This document shows, piece by piece, positions 20,901 to 35,600 of a stretch of DNA of 64,000 nucleotides (its first letter is position 1; every line of letters starts with the position of its first letter). The notes under the pieces are model-generated. The model was given only the letters and a program-made list of their open reading frames with translations. It ran no database searches and was not told the origin of the DNA. Origin of the DNA: Toxoplasma gondii ME49 (lineage: Eukaryota > Apicomplexa > Conoidasida > Eucoccidiorida > Sarcocystidae); NCBI RefSeq assembly GCF_000006565.2, contig NC_031472.1:1-64000 (forward strand). Direction: 5' to 3'. A program made the position numbers and the translations under genes.

Positions 20901-23900
20901 CATGGACAAGAAAGGTCCGTCTGGATCCACGAGACACACAATCACGAACGCACACACTCGAACCACCCGCAACTGTTCGATATGGCATTTATACGATCAA
21001 AGCGATTCTGCGATCCGCGCCACCCATACTATCTGCCTTATGAAATCACATCGAGTAGTGCTACCCCAAGAGACGCTTTTAGATGTCAGAATACCGAATG
21101 CCTCTTGCCGCTGTACGCTTGCATTCCTGCGTCAGTGTCGTATAGAACAGCGAAAAGCAAGGATCATCCAGTGTACGGTATCACGTGTCCGATCTCTCAC
21201 CTACGACATGCACAGAAGCTGAGAACGATGGAAGAAATCACGATCACATTTGAAGAGACCCGTCACATGGCCAATAACATAAACAAAGCCCAACACGCCA
21301 CCGCCTGCGTCGGTCACAGGCTGCGACGGCCAAGGGCGACACGAGATACCAGCTGCATAGTTCAGGAGTGTGATCCCCGTATGGAGACTGCTGACATCTC
21401 AAACGCTGATGGCCCTGCTGGAAGCGGGTTAGGGCATGAATTGTGTAAAAACCTTCCTTGCGGCAGAAATTTGTTTGTGCTCAGCGCTGCCTGGTGCAAC
21501 AACACTGGCCCGTATATACTCAGCTGACTGACAAAGCCGCTCCTTCTGGTGCTGGTGGTGTCCTGGGCTTGCATCCGTTATTGTCAGCAGGTGGAGCACT
21601 CGGTTCTGCCAGAAGGAAAATCCGAAGGTGATGGCCGCGGGTTTCGACCCTATTTGCTCTCTCTCTGTCTCCGGTACCGGTGGTATAACATTTCAAACTC
21701 AGTTCCCACCCTGCACAATGCTAATGTGTTCCGCTATCTGTCACGTGCTTGTGGACCTCCATAGGCAACGTCGGAATTCTCCTTTGCCTGCACAGGAATA
21801 CGTCTTCCGCTAATAACCTTGAAACCCATCCTTCAAAATTGGTGTTCTTTATGGACACTTGGTACCCCCCCCTTTTCCCCTGTGTGGAGGATGGTGGGCC
21901 GACTGTGTAGTCTCGGACTGGGAGTGGCGCATTTCGGACGCTGTAGATAATCGCGAAAACTCATGCAGGATAGCTAATCACAGTTGTAAATAATGTTTTC
22001 TGCGACAATGCAACGTCTCATGTTTCTATCAGTTTCAGGGACTGCGCTGAGGCACCAACTGGCTTCAGGTGCGTTGTCGCTTTGTTTATGGAGACATAAG
22101 GGACGCTGTGCCTTTTCCTTCTACGGACTACGCACACGGGAACTCGCCAAGAAGAAAACCGTAGTGATGTGCGGGGTATTGCCACTGCAGAATTCCAAGT
22201 CGCCGAGCCGCACGGTGAAGTATAATGGGGCGCTCTCGACTCGTTCACTGATGAGAACCTCAGATACAGCGCTGATGTGTCATCAATCATCAGATGAAAC
22301 TCGATGGTAGGCAGCAGCTGTCGCGTGCCACCGTGTCGCAGCAGCCGTACTGCCTGTTCTGGCAACAATCCGCAAGACAATGTCGCTCAGCCTACCGATC
22401 GCATCAGCGTTGTACGGTACTCGAGTAGGTGAGGGAAGCAAAGCAACAGGTTCAGCCCTCTTCCGTGGACCCTTATCCTGCTTCATGTGGCAGCTTTCGG
22501 CAACAAGTCGGCGATGCTTTCGTGCACCAGGCGCTTTCACCGCATCCAGTCTCAAAGCCGCGGATTCCCTTCGGCGCTCAATTTTTTTCTCCGTTGTCCC
22601 ACCACGCATCCCGCGAGATCTTGTACGCTGGGCTTCCTTATAACGACAATGGTGGTGATACCTGCCCCGGTCACCACATTTTCGCCCTGCAGATGGTGCC
22701 CGATAACCATTTCGTGTCACCGGCAAGCCCCGCGCATACTGCCTGTGAACCCACCCAACCCATAAAGCCAATCAGACCAACCGTAGACAACAGAGAGGGC
22801 CGTCGTGCGTGCAAACATGTCGTTCCACTTACCGCGCCGGTTCCCGTGTGCATGAAGCCTCCTGAGTCTCAAATCCACTGAAAACTAGTCAACTGTGTCA
22901 ACATGCTGGGCATTATCTTGCTGTTTGGGCATCAAGCGAACAGCTCAAGGTCACCCGATCAAACGCACATTCCTGCACACGTGACGCCAGTGAACTCCTA
23001 CACTGTCTTGACCGCCCATTACATGTCCAACTACCTCCTCAGTCTGAGCAAAGGGTAATAGCACAGACCCGGCAGAGGACACAATAAAGAATCATCCCCC
23101 GATGCCTGGAACGGTGGATCCACCTCCCATCGCTCCTTTCCCGCGTCGACCTGCCGCTTCATATGACACTCGACTGCTGCGTCTTGAGGTTGCTTGGCAT
23201 TGACACCCACCCCGACTGGGTGGAACGGTTCGCCATTGCACACCAGACTGTTCGATTATACGGCGTACTCCCATTACCACGCCTTGAATTCCATTCAGGC
23301 GTACTCCGTTGTCCCATACGGACCTCCAAGACCAGTTCGAGAGCCTTGTTTTTTCCGTCCTCAACCCAAATTCTTGCCTCCGGGCACATGTGAGCCCAAA
23401 ATTATTTCGCCAGGCGTTCTCTGGTTGATGGAAAATACGCGATAAGACTCACCTAAGTCGCACGTCGTTCTTTATGTTGAATTTGGATCGGAACGTATCG
23501 GAGATGTTTGCCGCGTAAGGTAGCCGGCGATTGCTTGTGGTGTCCGTTCAGGAAACACCGAGCCTACTCGCAGCCACCACCATCATCTGAGTGGCACTAC
23601 ACAGATGGCAGTGTGTGGCTTCCCCACCAGAATGGTGGCACACAGTCACGTTGTTGAATGCCTATTGAGCACAAATCTTCGTACTAGAGGGAGTGTCCCA
23701 AATGACGGTTCTTACCTTCAGCACTCCCGGAGTGACGAATGGTACCGGAGGACTGCTTTAGTAGTTTGCTGCGGATGTCAGGAATGGGGCATCGTTCGGG
23801 AAATTGTCTGGCAGGATGCGTAGACGAGAAAATCAATAAGCAACGTATTGGCATGGAGACAGGTAGGGTTGTTATGGGTCAAGGAGGTGCCCATTGATTC

Positions 23901-25205
23901 GTTTGTCCGTTGATATTGCGGGGGTCAGCATGGCACCATGAGGGGAGAGGCTGACGAGTTCCATCGGGCGACATGTGCACCGCAGAGGGCGGATGCATCG
24001 ATGCAGTGCATTACACGACGTGTTGGCCTACGCCTCTAGGAACAATGTTGTTGCGTCAAAGGAATAGCATAGACGACATTATGCAATCCCCACAGGACGA
24101 AGCTCGTGCTTCACAAGGCACCCTTGTCCACGCCCGACCCCGCCACTGATGCCGGAAACCCCACGAAGCAAAGTGCTAGCAAATGGCAAAAACACGTCTA
24201 TGAAGAGACGCCAACCACGTACATCATCAGGGTTCGCGGCCACCACCGTCTATTCTTGCTATATTTACGCGTCACAGTTTGCCTAGTCGCTCTACAATTC
24301 GAGGCACGTTGCCATACTTCACAAGGGAGTTCCCGTCTCCACTGGGCGATACGCGGCATCTGCAACGGCCTCGATCAAACACGAAACCCATGCCCTGACA
24401 CGACGTCACTGTAGATTCGCACGCTCTCGCTGCACGCATTGCCACTGAAACATGCGTCACGAATGCTTGATCGCAGCAGCTGCCGAATCCCCTGTGTCCT
24501 CGTCAGGGGACCGAGACCGGACGTATTGTTGAAGCATCTCGTCCTTCGTCACGCCTTTCCCCAATGGCCGGATCTGTCATCCCTTCAAAATCGCAGCAAA
24601 GTGACTTTCCCGACACTAGTAGCAGGCTCCGAAGATTTCTCCTCATTGTACCCATCAACCCATTTACATACAACCTTTCCGAGTCACTGGTACCGGTTTC
24701 GTACAGTTCGCCAGCGCTCTCATGCACTCGACTCGCATTGCGTTACCAGCGCCATTTGTGTTGTGACGTACTGTCTGAAGCTGACCACGACAATGACAGA
24801 CAAATAGCAGGGTTCACGATATCGACACCCCCAAATTTGTCTTTAGCGGTGGGCAGCCAATCTTGCTTTGTTGACGGTGACTTGCGACCTCGTGTCCCCA
24901 TGAGTCAACGTTTGCCCCAGGTGTATATCAAGGAAGTATGTAATAGTCGCTACAAACGGGCTAAGTCATTCGTGGGCATACAGCACGTAATCGAGATACA
25001 ACTTTCGCTCCACTCCTATGGGTTTACGATAAGCATTACCGGAACAATTCGCGTATTGCTGCTTCCGCAGTTCTCCGCGAAGAAGGTGCACACACCCTCG
25101 GCGTACCGTTCTACTCTTGTCATACAACAGTGTTGGCGGCGACGCCTGCGACTCGCATCACATTCATCCCCATCCGACGGTACCGCATGAGTGCCCGCTG
25201 TCATT

Positions 25206-27380
25206 ATCAACCCGCGTCCGCACTTTGGCTTTTCTGGAGCTGAACAACGCGATAAAGCCGTTCGAACCGACAGTTGATGTCACAAAGGCGTGCCGTCACG
25301 CCTTTTTGCACCGCCTGAATGTTGTTCCTCACGCCAAGCCAGTTTCCGTGAGCGTCGAGCCTGCTCAGTCCGCCAGTTGCTACAACTAAGGCTCTAACCC
25401 CTCCACTCAGTGCGTCACGGTGTTAGTGAAATGTTCACTCGCGAGACCGTGCCGTCGTCCCCGGGTGGAGGCAGGGAAAAACAAATAGTGTCCGAGCTCA
25501 GCTGCAAGCTTCCACTCTCATGCGCATCCTTTCTATCATTCGCTCGCCGACCCTGATTAGCTCTCACACTGCGCACACTACGGTCCAAATAATGTTCCAT
25601 CGAAGCACAACTGAAGACATCGAGCGCTCTTCCACGCAGCACTCATACTCCCCATTCACTGCAGCTTCTCGTCTCGTCACCGTCGTGTTCCTCACCGGAC
25701 ACATCCACACTCCAAGTGTCTCAGTTCTTGATCGACGTCGTCATCGTGGTATCATGTGATCCAGCCTCAGCCTACCGCCTGAACGGGGAAACAACACCAG
25801 TGATCTCCTGGCTCAGGCGAATCCGAGACGCCTCTGCATCGCGTCTCGAACCAAATGAAGCGGCAGTGCTGTGCTCGTCCATTCGACATCAGAGGCCCGT
25901 GCCTGACCCTTCCAGGGGCCACAGAACCCGAGGTCCTCACCCAGGGCCCTCCAAGGTGACTCACGGGGAGTGCTCCTTAGTCGCCCCGAGTACATGTCCA
26001 CACACGATTCGCTACAACCCATCGTTGTCGAGCCCCTCGCGCGCCGCGTGTCGCCCTATCAACGGCTGCATACACCATTGCAGTGAACCAGCCATTCGAT
26101 GTATTCGCGCCACCGGCCAATCAACGGGCCACGGCATGGAGCTGCGCGAATCATTCTCAACCCAGACTACCGTCAACATCGTTGGCGGCTGATTCTGACA
26201 GCAACGATTCCCAACTCGGCAAACACACGAAATCCAGCAGCGTCCAGTGTGGAGACAGCATGTGGTGCTGTCCCGTTGCCCCCGTGAATGATGCCGACTG
26301 TGTCGCTACAGCACAACGTTTGTCCGCGGTGTCCTGATGCGACGGCTGGCAGGCAGGGCACCTGTCAAGATTGAGTACGGTTTTTCGATCGACAACGCGC
26401 AATCATTCACCGGTGCATCAGTCGTCTGTCGACGAGAACCATGCATCGCCTGTTTCGAGCAGCGGTGTCATTCCGCTGCAACCGCAGACGCGCCTTTATG
26501 CTTACAGTTACAGGCGAAAACATATCAATCCGTGGGCGGCCCGTTCGTATCTGGGACGTCTGTCCACATCGACCGCGCCGCAGCGTCACGTTCAGAATTT
26601 GTTCCACGTGATGACAAGATATCAGGGAATTGACATTTTTTTCAGTTGTCCAGCGTACCATCTCGAGCTTCAGATTTGCAGAATTGGCCCACGATAAGCA
26701 GTTCCCTGAAACGTCGCCTGTTAGTGTGTGAGCACTCGGCCGCGAGGGTGCGTATTTCCTTGGCGGAACTTTGAGTCTTCCTTTTGAAACCATGCCTGAT
26801 CATCTGAACCCTGAGCTTTAATCCGTGCCAGGTGTCACCTTGAACCTGCGTCCGCACTTTTCGTTGCTGGAGCCGAGCGAAACCACAACGCCAGTCAAAC
26901 CGACAGTCGATATCATAACGGCATGCCCTTTGCTGGCACAGCCTGCACGTTGCTCCACAAGCCAAGACTGTTTGAAAGACAGTCCTTCGGATTGGCTTAC
27001 ACGGCTGCTGCAAATACAGCACTAATCTCTTCATTCAGCGGAGCATTTCGTTGTCTTCTAGTTATGCTTCTCGTGCGATATTCACCCCCGTGAAGGCACC
27101 ATCGTCTCCGGGTGGAGGCAGGGAAACACAGATAGCGACCGAACGCATCTGCAAGGTGCCAGTCACATGCATCAACTTCAGTGGATGAGCTCACCGAACC
27201 TGAATAGCGCTCACACTGCGCATACCACGATCTAAATCATGTTATACAAAACCCCAACCAAAAAATATCGAGCCCTTCCAGCCAGTAAAACTACTCATCA
27301 TTACGTGCAACTTCTTGCCTCGTCGCTGTCCTATGCGTTACCGAACATCTCGGCACTCTGAGTCTCGTCATCCGTCCTCC
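25206..27380. repeat. Decayed tandem repeat, period about 1.64 kb
   Basis: Several short blocks recur in the same order at a nearly constant distance. CGCGTCCGCACTTT at 25207 pairs with CTGCGTCCGCACTTT at about 26844. CCGGGTGGAGGCAGGGAAA at 25461 pairs with 27108. The CTCACACTGCGCA motif at about 25562 pairs with 27209. CTTCTCGTCTCGTC at about 25667 pairs with CTTCTTGCCTCGTC at 27311. Offsets are 1637-1648 bp. Intervening sequence is only loosely alignable by eye. A related block (GCATGCGTTCCTTGAACATC) occurs near 38390. This is likely an old satellite now strongly diverged. Confidence 0.6.
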
Positions 27381-27823
27381 ACCGAGGTAGCCGCCATTAT
27401 ATTACGTGCTCTCAGGCACAACTTACCACCTGCACGAGAGCGCCACACAAATGGTGACTGGTCCCGGTGGACTCAGGCGATGCCACCAACTCGCAGCTTG
27501 ACTCGAGATGCATGCTCACCGTATAGGGACCCATTCCCCTAGCGATTATATTACGATCAGGCTCAGGCGCAGCTTGTACTAACAACTCCACTTTGACAGA
27601 CACATTCCGCCTCTTTTTGCCACGCGTACACCGTCATACATAACCAGGATCACACATAGCGCTCTGGACAGGACCTCACAAATACTCTCTCCGGTCTCCT
27701 GTTTCACCCCCACCCAACCGAACGACAAACACTTCCGACGCGGGAGGCGCCATGTTCGCCCTATCCATCCTCAGCGGTCGCGTCCATACGACACCGGGAA
27801 TGCACAACGGACGTAGTCGGGAC

Positions 27824-28033
27824 GCAGGTTCCCAGTCGGCAGCAAAGCATGATGACGAGACCAATCACATCAGAACACTTAGCGATCCCACGACACACCG
27901 ACAAAATGCAGGGGACAAAAGCGGGGAGACTGTGTCGGCAGGTTCACGCGTGCCGCCAGCTCAAGTCATTGCTGGAAAGAAGCACCAGTCAACTTATGTT
28001 GGTGGCAACACGCAGCGAGAACAGCTCTGTCAG
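27824..28033 (+). repeat. 210-bp conserved duplicate, copy a
   Basis: Starts GCAGGTTCCCAGTCGGCAGC and ends at GCTCTGTCAG. The first ~185 bp differs from 29480-29689 at about three positions, and differences rise at the right end. Flanks do not align closely. It is followed directly by GTAAGTC, a perfect splice donor, which is absent from the second copy. Confidence 0.85.
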
Positions 28034-29479
28034 GTAAGTCATACTGGACGTCGACTCACAGCGGATACGCAAAAAGTTGGAATATATCACAATCGCCACG
28101 ACGATGGCCCGCTGTCTGTTTCCAGCACATGAGACTTTCCTCAAAGAAAAAAACGGATGCTGGGGTATGACTCAGTTCCGGATAAAAGGTAGCGCATGAC
28201 TGCGACGTCCAAGCATAGTCTGAAACACACGTCAATTATGTAAACCCAAACCATCCAGCGCTACATCCGTGTATTGAGGTGCAGTCCTCTCTTACAGTGA
28301 CCATGATACTGCCTACCGCCTGACGCTATAATTGTTGCGCAGGTCAAACGGAGACACTGCATGTCGATGTGTGCTGCCACAGCCTGCACGCCCTTCTGCG
28401 AATAGGGTGAGAACAGCTTTATGACACTTAACTCGTGACAGCATCTTCAAAAGCAGCGACGTGCTAGTTCGCCTCCCGGCTCCCCCAGGGTAGCTCTGAC
28501 CACCGATGCTAGACGCTGCCTCTGCATCTCGCTGTACACGCATTCGAACCGACGGATGCCTACTGCAGGTCACGTTTCACCGTGGATCCGCGGCTTACTG
28601 CTTCTTCCTGCAGCGGGCCCACAACAACGGAATCCTCATAATGGCAATAGACAACCGCACCATACGCTGTCAGGCAAGACAACATGTCGCCATTCAGTCT
28701 GATACAGGCCTTGTCGGTGAAGATGATCACGAACACACTATCACCTTCACGAACGGCGACACTGTCGCGTTGAAGACCAACTACTTCTGCGGAGTCCGTC
28801 GACCAATGTGACGTCTGCCGTCTGGCACCCTCCTCACTCTCACACCGCCGTGTGTGGATGGAGAAGACAAACGCAGCGCATAGTTGGTCACGAGATGCTG
28901 CGCGCCATCACTAACACTTAATTCTCTCAGGAACACTGTGACAATGCCACGCTCTCAAGCAACATCCGCTAAGTACAAACTGCGTTCCTCAAACGTGCCA
29001 ACGCCCACCTCCAACACGCGGGTTTTCCCTGCAACTACTTCCGCTTCACTGCTACGTCTGGTTCCGTATGCGTCGCACATCGTCTGGACGAGCACATTAT
29101 CTCCATCTATCTAGCCTCCACTGACTACCACAGCACAACGTTCATCAGCTGTTGCCTACCACCTGCACGTCGTATCCGCAAGTCCTTGTGGTGACCGTGA
29201 GGACATAGCCGACACCTCTGGCTCGCGACTCTCCCCAGGATAGTGGTTCGCGCTCAGTGCCCACAGTGTCGAGTGACTCCAGTGTCATTTGCACACGGCA
29301 TATCTCACCACATGGAAACGCGCGTCACATTCGTCAACTGCGCTCCGGTCTTTGCCATCACACGACTGTATACCAAGCTGGTTCTTATCCACGAGCAATC
29401 AATGCCTCTCGTCTCTGTCTCCCACTCTGCGGTCCCGACAACGCACCCACGCGGATACAACAGCTGCTGTGGTCAGACG

Positions 29480-29689
29480 GCAGGTTCCCAGTCGGCAGCA
29501 AAGCATGATGACGAGACCAATCACATCAGAACACTTTGCGATCCCACGACACACCGACAAAATTCAGGGGACAAAAGCGGGGAGACTGTGTCGGCAGGTC
29601 CACGCGTGCCGCCAGCTCAAGTCATTGCTGGAAAGAAGCACCAGTCAACTTATGTTGGTGGCAACACGCAGCTGGGGCAGCTCCGTCAG
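29480..29689 (+). repeat. 210-bp conserved duplicate, copy b
   Basis: Second copy of 27824-28033, 1656 bp downstream and in the same orientation. The spacing agrees with the decayed ~1.64-kb repeat period, so this is probably one recently homogenised or conserved segment of that older repeat. Confidence 0.85.
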
Positions 29690-32600
29690 AGACGAATAGT
29701 GGAAGTCTGCACACAGCGTATGAGTAAATATGTGGATCGTGCCTCGCTCCTTACGAGAATATCCGTTGTGTGTCATCAACCAGTGTGGCGTTGCGGAGAA
29801 GAACAGCGCGACTCCCGGGGGTCGTTCCAGCGCCGGGGCGGGGAGGATGTCATGCTTGATCGACATGCTCATCGAATAAGCTGAACTCCGCATCGAGTCT
29901 GCCGGACCCACTTTGCGGCGCTAAATCAAGGTGCTGAACTGAGGGCAGCACTTTCCCTGCGTTGACAAAGCTCACACGTACCATCGCTTGCTGTAGGATG
30001 GGTGCACCGATAACTCGGTAGCCATATCCAACAAAGGGGCACATACATGACCTGCCCGTTCTTTCCAAAAAGGACGTGCGCATTTCCTCGTGTCTCTGAA
30101 ATCATATTGACGCATCTGTACACGAGTCTGCGTCTTGCCTCTCACCTCTCACCCACTCATTCCATGCGGTGCTGCTCTGTCTCTTGGCACGGCACAGCCG
30201 CGGTGCTACTGATACTATTTGGAATGGAAGCAAACGCAAACGCTGTGCGGTACAAGTCGATATCAGCGCTGCACGCCTCTGGGCGTGCGGGACTGGTCGG
30301 AATCTCAATCGGCCGGCAACTTTCCGTAGATCACAAGTACGGTGGATCCCACATCAGTCACAAAGAATGCGACGAGGCTTTCCTACAGGGCTGTAGGATT
30401 CGGGCGACCAGCATTCAACCTTGCCGCTGCCACGTGGCACTGTCCAACCTTGTTGTTTGAGAAAAACGTAAGAACAGTGAGGCTCCAGGTCGACTGCGAG
30501 ATGCTAACCACAAACAAGTTATTCTTCAGGTTTATTGGGACCCTTCGTAGGTCTTACCCCACTTTTATTTACGCGAGTTGCCTCCTGGCAGCTTCTCCAC
30601 ACATTCACACAGCCAAATGCACACAGTGTATCGGTTTTGCGTGGCGACGATCGCGCCTAATTCACTGCGGCCTCTGGTCCTTTCCGTGCCACACATCCAC
30701 TCGGACGCCTCAACGCGTCGAGTCTGGCCACCCCCTTCCACTGAGCTAGCAACCAAAGTAGCCGATGCTTCTGCCGTTGCCTACTATCTGACCGAGGAGC
30801 CGCAAGATGTGTGGCGTCCAAGCTAACTCAGGCGAAGCCAGCGACGTGAATTAGGATTCCCGATGAACGGCAACCTTTCAGTCTCTCCAACACATCACGA
30901 CGACAAGTGACGTGTCTTGAAGATGCAGGCCCGAAACGCTATGCTTTGCCCTTACGACTTCAGGCGTGGAGGTGCAAGCATGACCCGCCCCTCAGCCATA
31001 GTCGAGGAATATCCGGAGAGGCCTATCTCGCCATGCCTACAGCGCCACAAGCGTCCACAGAATAAATGTCGCTGAAGTGGATCACGTATCAGGCCCGTGG
31101 CAAGGCCCAGGGTATCGATCGCCGAACCCGATGCGAAAATAGCTCCAAGCACCACTGTCATATGTTGGGCTCGACGGCGAAGACACAACTGACCCAGAAT
31201 GTTGAACTACGTGAACCGGGTCAGCCGTGAACGCGACCAGCCTCCTCAAAGAATAAAACGGCTTCGACACTCCATGATTATATGCCCACCTCACAGTCAA
31301 GGCCGACTGGCGGCGGATTGTGCAACAAGAATTAGGCAACCAGTTATTCAACGGAGGGCCGGAACTCGGCACTACATCTTTTTAATGGTGCATTGCTGTA
31401 GTTTCCGGACAGACTCGGCACGTGAAAAAGAAACCATTGCCGATTAACGGGTCGAGTTTCATGGCCAGTGTCTGACCGATACACGATTGGCCTACAGATT
31501 GTGCGTACTCAAGGTGGCAACTGTGCGCGACCACAGATTCCACCGTCTCTGTGTTAGCGTGCCAGAATCTTTTCTCTGCATACTTGCGTAACCTGCAAAT
31601 TTGGCACGCAATCATACCGAAGAGAATTCAACCATCCACACCTTCGAATTCGCGGTATACGCGTCCGTTCAAAACTGCTAGTCTAGGCACACCCTTCTAC
31701 CCCTCAACTCGTATCCGTTGACAAAAAACACGTGGATTCACCACTACTGACGCTTAATCCTCCCCCCCCCCATTCCTCACATCGGGCACGACACCGTTTT
31801 CGTCCCATCGTGCGACTACCAAAACGAAACATCCAACTGATTTTTACTGTCGTCGATACAGCCAACAATCACTATTTATGTGGCTCAAGCGAAGTTTACG
31901 CTGTTGCATACCGGCACTAGAGTCTTGATCGCTGCATCCTTCTCTGCCACTCGCTCTTCTGGCTAAAGAGCAACATGAAAACATTTTCTGTCACATACCG
32001 TCACCTGCGGCCTTGAACGACCAATAAGCATGCATGCTGTCCACGATACGAGAGACCAAACTCATAACTGCGCAGCGCTATTTCTTCCCACCCCTTCCCC
32101 CCATCACGGCAGCGGCGTCATTAGAGCCACCCACCGAGGGCCGTGCATCCCAAATGGCGTCCTGAAAGATGACGCGACACTAATTGGTATTATCGCACAA
32201 TATCACCAGAGGCGTGTCAAATCGTCAGAATGGTGACAGGTCACCTACACAAGCGGTTTCCCGCACGCAATGTGTTTGACATGCTTCCACGGCTTCTCCA
32301 TCTCCATTATACCTTCACAAATGGACAAGCCTCGGTCCACAATGTACGATTGTCATGGAAACTATAGTTATCCACAACTACATCCCCACACAACCTCACA
32401 GAAAAGGCGATGTCAGAAGGGCTTCGCGACTCAGGTCCATCAGTGTCCTAATCACAGAACCAGGAAATTGTGATCCTAAACGTTTTGCGCAAATAGCATC
32501 TCACCACGACCAGTACAGAATTCAGTACACAGAAACAACACAATCGCACCCCAAAGACATCGCCATAAGCAAACGCGATGCAGAGAATATAAATCCTCAG

Positions 32601-35600
32601 GCTGCGACCACGCGTGATGGCGAGCGGCCGCTTCAATCCTCGAACACAACGTTAGTATTTTTCATCATCGATCAATCATTGGGGAGGGGCGAAGCTAACG
32701 GAATAAAAACGCCTGATGCAGACAGAAAACCAGAACTCGGCAACATACTTAACTGTCGGCAAGACTGCTACTTCACAGATTCAGTTCCGATTCTCCTTTC
32801 CGCGGAGCCTCACGATGGCTGTCGAGGTCTGTGGCAGTGACATGTGGAGGCTAATGCATGATCCGGATGCTGCTGTCTTTGAGGGAATGTCACACAGTCT
32901 GTAGACGACCAAGCCTTTCAGCGTCATCCACGTGCGCTGAACAATCGGAGCCTCCAGGGATAACGATGTCCATGCGTACTTTCATTCGCTATACCGTGGT
33001 TGCACCGATACACCAGAAACGCTTCTTGGCAAATGTGGCATGCCACGGCGTACACTCGCCTTTGCGAAATAGGTGTGCAGAACTTCGTTTGAGTAAAACG
33101 ATGTCAACCACTACACAAGCAGCGGCATGACACGGCGCCTGCCACCGCCATCCCTCTCTAGTCATCGACAGTGTTAAACGCTTTTTTTGCGCATAGCCGC
33201 TCGTGAACTGAAGGCAGAGCCCACCCGCTGAGTGCCACTGGTCACGGTGCAATCGCGTCGTACTGATTTTTACTGGCAGCGGCCCACAACAGAGTGATGT
33301 TCAGAACAGCGTTGAACACCTTCACGGTATGCTGTCATGCGTGCACATCATACATGCCGTCCTTAAATCTGATCCAAATTTATTTAGTCAAGACACGTGT
33401 GGATCCAGAAACAGCTTAGCAAAATGGAAGAAAAGCAAGGCAGCAGACCGCTCGCTTCTGGCGCGGCCACTGCCCAACTTCGCGCCTGCCGTCTGGCAAT
33501 CCACTTAACAGCTTTTCCGTTATCAGGGCTGCCGCAGCTTTGCTTCTTGTCCGCTGTTCGTGTTACCGTCCTATAGCACTGCCGAGGACAGAGAGAATTT
33601 CCGTAGTCCCGCGTCCGAAACACGCGTCATTTCCTTACGGAGGCTGCAGCTCAAACGTGATAAATAGACGGTTGTTACCCACAGGAGTCAAGTCGAATAT
33701 GCCCTACAGCCCACAAGTCCTGAACCCACACCTTTCGGGCATCACACTTTGATTCTGCAACTATCGCGAGTCATTGTTAAGTCTGAACTCGTGTATCCGC
33801 CGCATACACACAGGACGCCTTGATACCTCTTATCACATCATCCGTCTTCCATCACATTTGTAAACGCTGCGAACCGTCCTCTAGCTGGCAGTTGTACACA
33901 GAACGCGGGAGTGGAACCGACATAAAGTAGAAGAGCCAGGTCAGATGAAGACATCGCATCACGTCTCGAGCCGTGACCAAGGTCCAGTGCTCCCTGCCCA
34001 GAGTCGTCAGGCCACCATATTCTTAGACCACCCGATTCGTCCTTGGCACAGTTCAGATATGCTTAAGTCTCCCAAAGGACACTGCCACACACGAATCCTC
34101 CCTTATCCAATATGGAAGCAGGGTCCTCATTAGCTGAGAGGCGATCCCGAATTGTGCCTCCGCTCGTCTATGGCCGCAAGTGGAACACTAGGTACCAACG
34201 ATGCACGATTGTGTTGACAGCAGCGAACTCCCACTTGAAAAACGCACGACACACTAACACGCACCGAAAACGCGCATGGAGGCACAGCAGGCAGGTTCAA
34301 CTTGGCAGTAGAAGCCGCCAAGTCAAACAACGGAGACGGAGACAAATCATCATTTGCCTTTATCTCCGGCGGACGAACAGTTGCTACAGACTCGTCTGCA
34401 AGCGAATCGATAGTCACGGTGATAAATGGAAACTCCCAGATGCGCAGCATCTGAATATCGACGACGACGCTACGTCTTATGTTCCGAACAATGAAAGTAA
34501 AGCAGTGGGTCACCATGTGGCTCACTCTTTGGAACGCTGTGGTCAGTGTATTACCGGTCTCAACCAAGCACGAGCTGCAAGGCACAGCATGTCTTAGTGA
34601 GCGATACTTCGAGCATCCTATGCGTGCACAGTACCAGGTAGGGATCGCTGTGAGAAACCTGTATCTCCCTACCTTCTTATACTAAATACAACGGCCGTTG
34701 GGCTTTACAGACACAGCACGTTGGAAATGTGGTGACCACAGCCAACACGGTTATTTTCGATCAGTTGTGTACCCTGTCAGATTATATTAAACTCGTCAGC
34801 CCTACACAAACACCGGGGGGAAAGGCACCGGCATTGCTTCCAGTCCCCAGATAATGACACAGCGAGAACGATCTTTCTCCACACCCTGCCCAACAACTGC
34901 TATACGACACAAATAATTCCTGCAGCTGGCATCCTTGCGGTCGCGCCCTTACTGCTTTTTCCTGAAACCCGACCGCAACGGAAATCCATTCAGCTCGACA
35001 ACCGGTGCCACTCAGATATATTCAAGCGAACGCAGGAGGTCAATCCTCCCGCACGCTGAGGCTGTTCACGTTGTTCACGAGTTGGATGGATTCACAATCT
35101 CTTGCACTCAATGCACTGAGGCCTTAAAACTGGACGATGACGTCTCCAGGTACAGCCTCAAGCTTCACCTTCGGCTGCTCGCACCCTCCACATTCTTACC
35201 GATTGGCGTCACGGTAATACAAATACGACGTACAAGTGGCTGTGTGATGTGAGCCACTTTACTGCTTTTGCTTCGGCTGCAGTCCCACTCTTCTTCGCTC
35301 TTGCTGTACCCACACTACAATCCGAAGCAGGGGCCACACGTTTTTAACTCCGATACTGTGATCACCACCACAGCTAACCGATAAGTCGCTGCATCCGGCG
35401 CTGTCCGAGTCGCACACCGAATAGACGCCCAAACTCTCCACACCCCTACCGCCTACCCCCACACTTGTCACCAGAGTGTCACGTCTTCCAACCCCTGGCT
35501 ACTGCTTGTGTATGGAAACGACGAATCCATTGATGTGGCCGAGGCAACTCAGGATAAGTTCCCAAACCGCGCCTCGAGCCGTGAGCTGGGGTCAGCCGCT

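Noticed and set aside
20722..21527. Two overlapping + strand frames of 166 and 181 codons
   Set aside because: Both are open in different frames over the same DNA, have no recognisable motif, and lie at the start of the G-poor domain.
28033..28040. Consensus splice donor CAG then GTAAGT after the 210-bp duplicate
   Set aside because: No acceptor or flanking exon could be paired with it, and the second copy lacks it, so it was not called as a gene.
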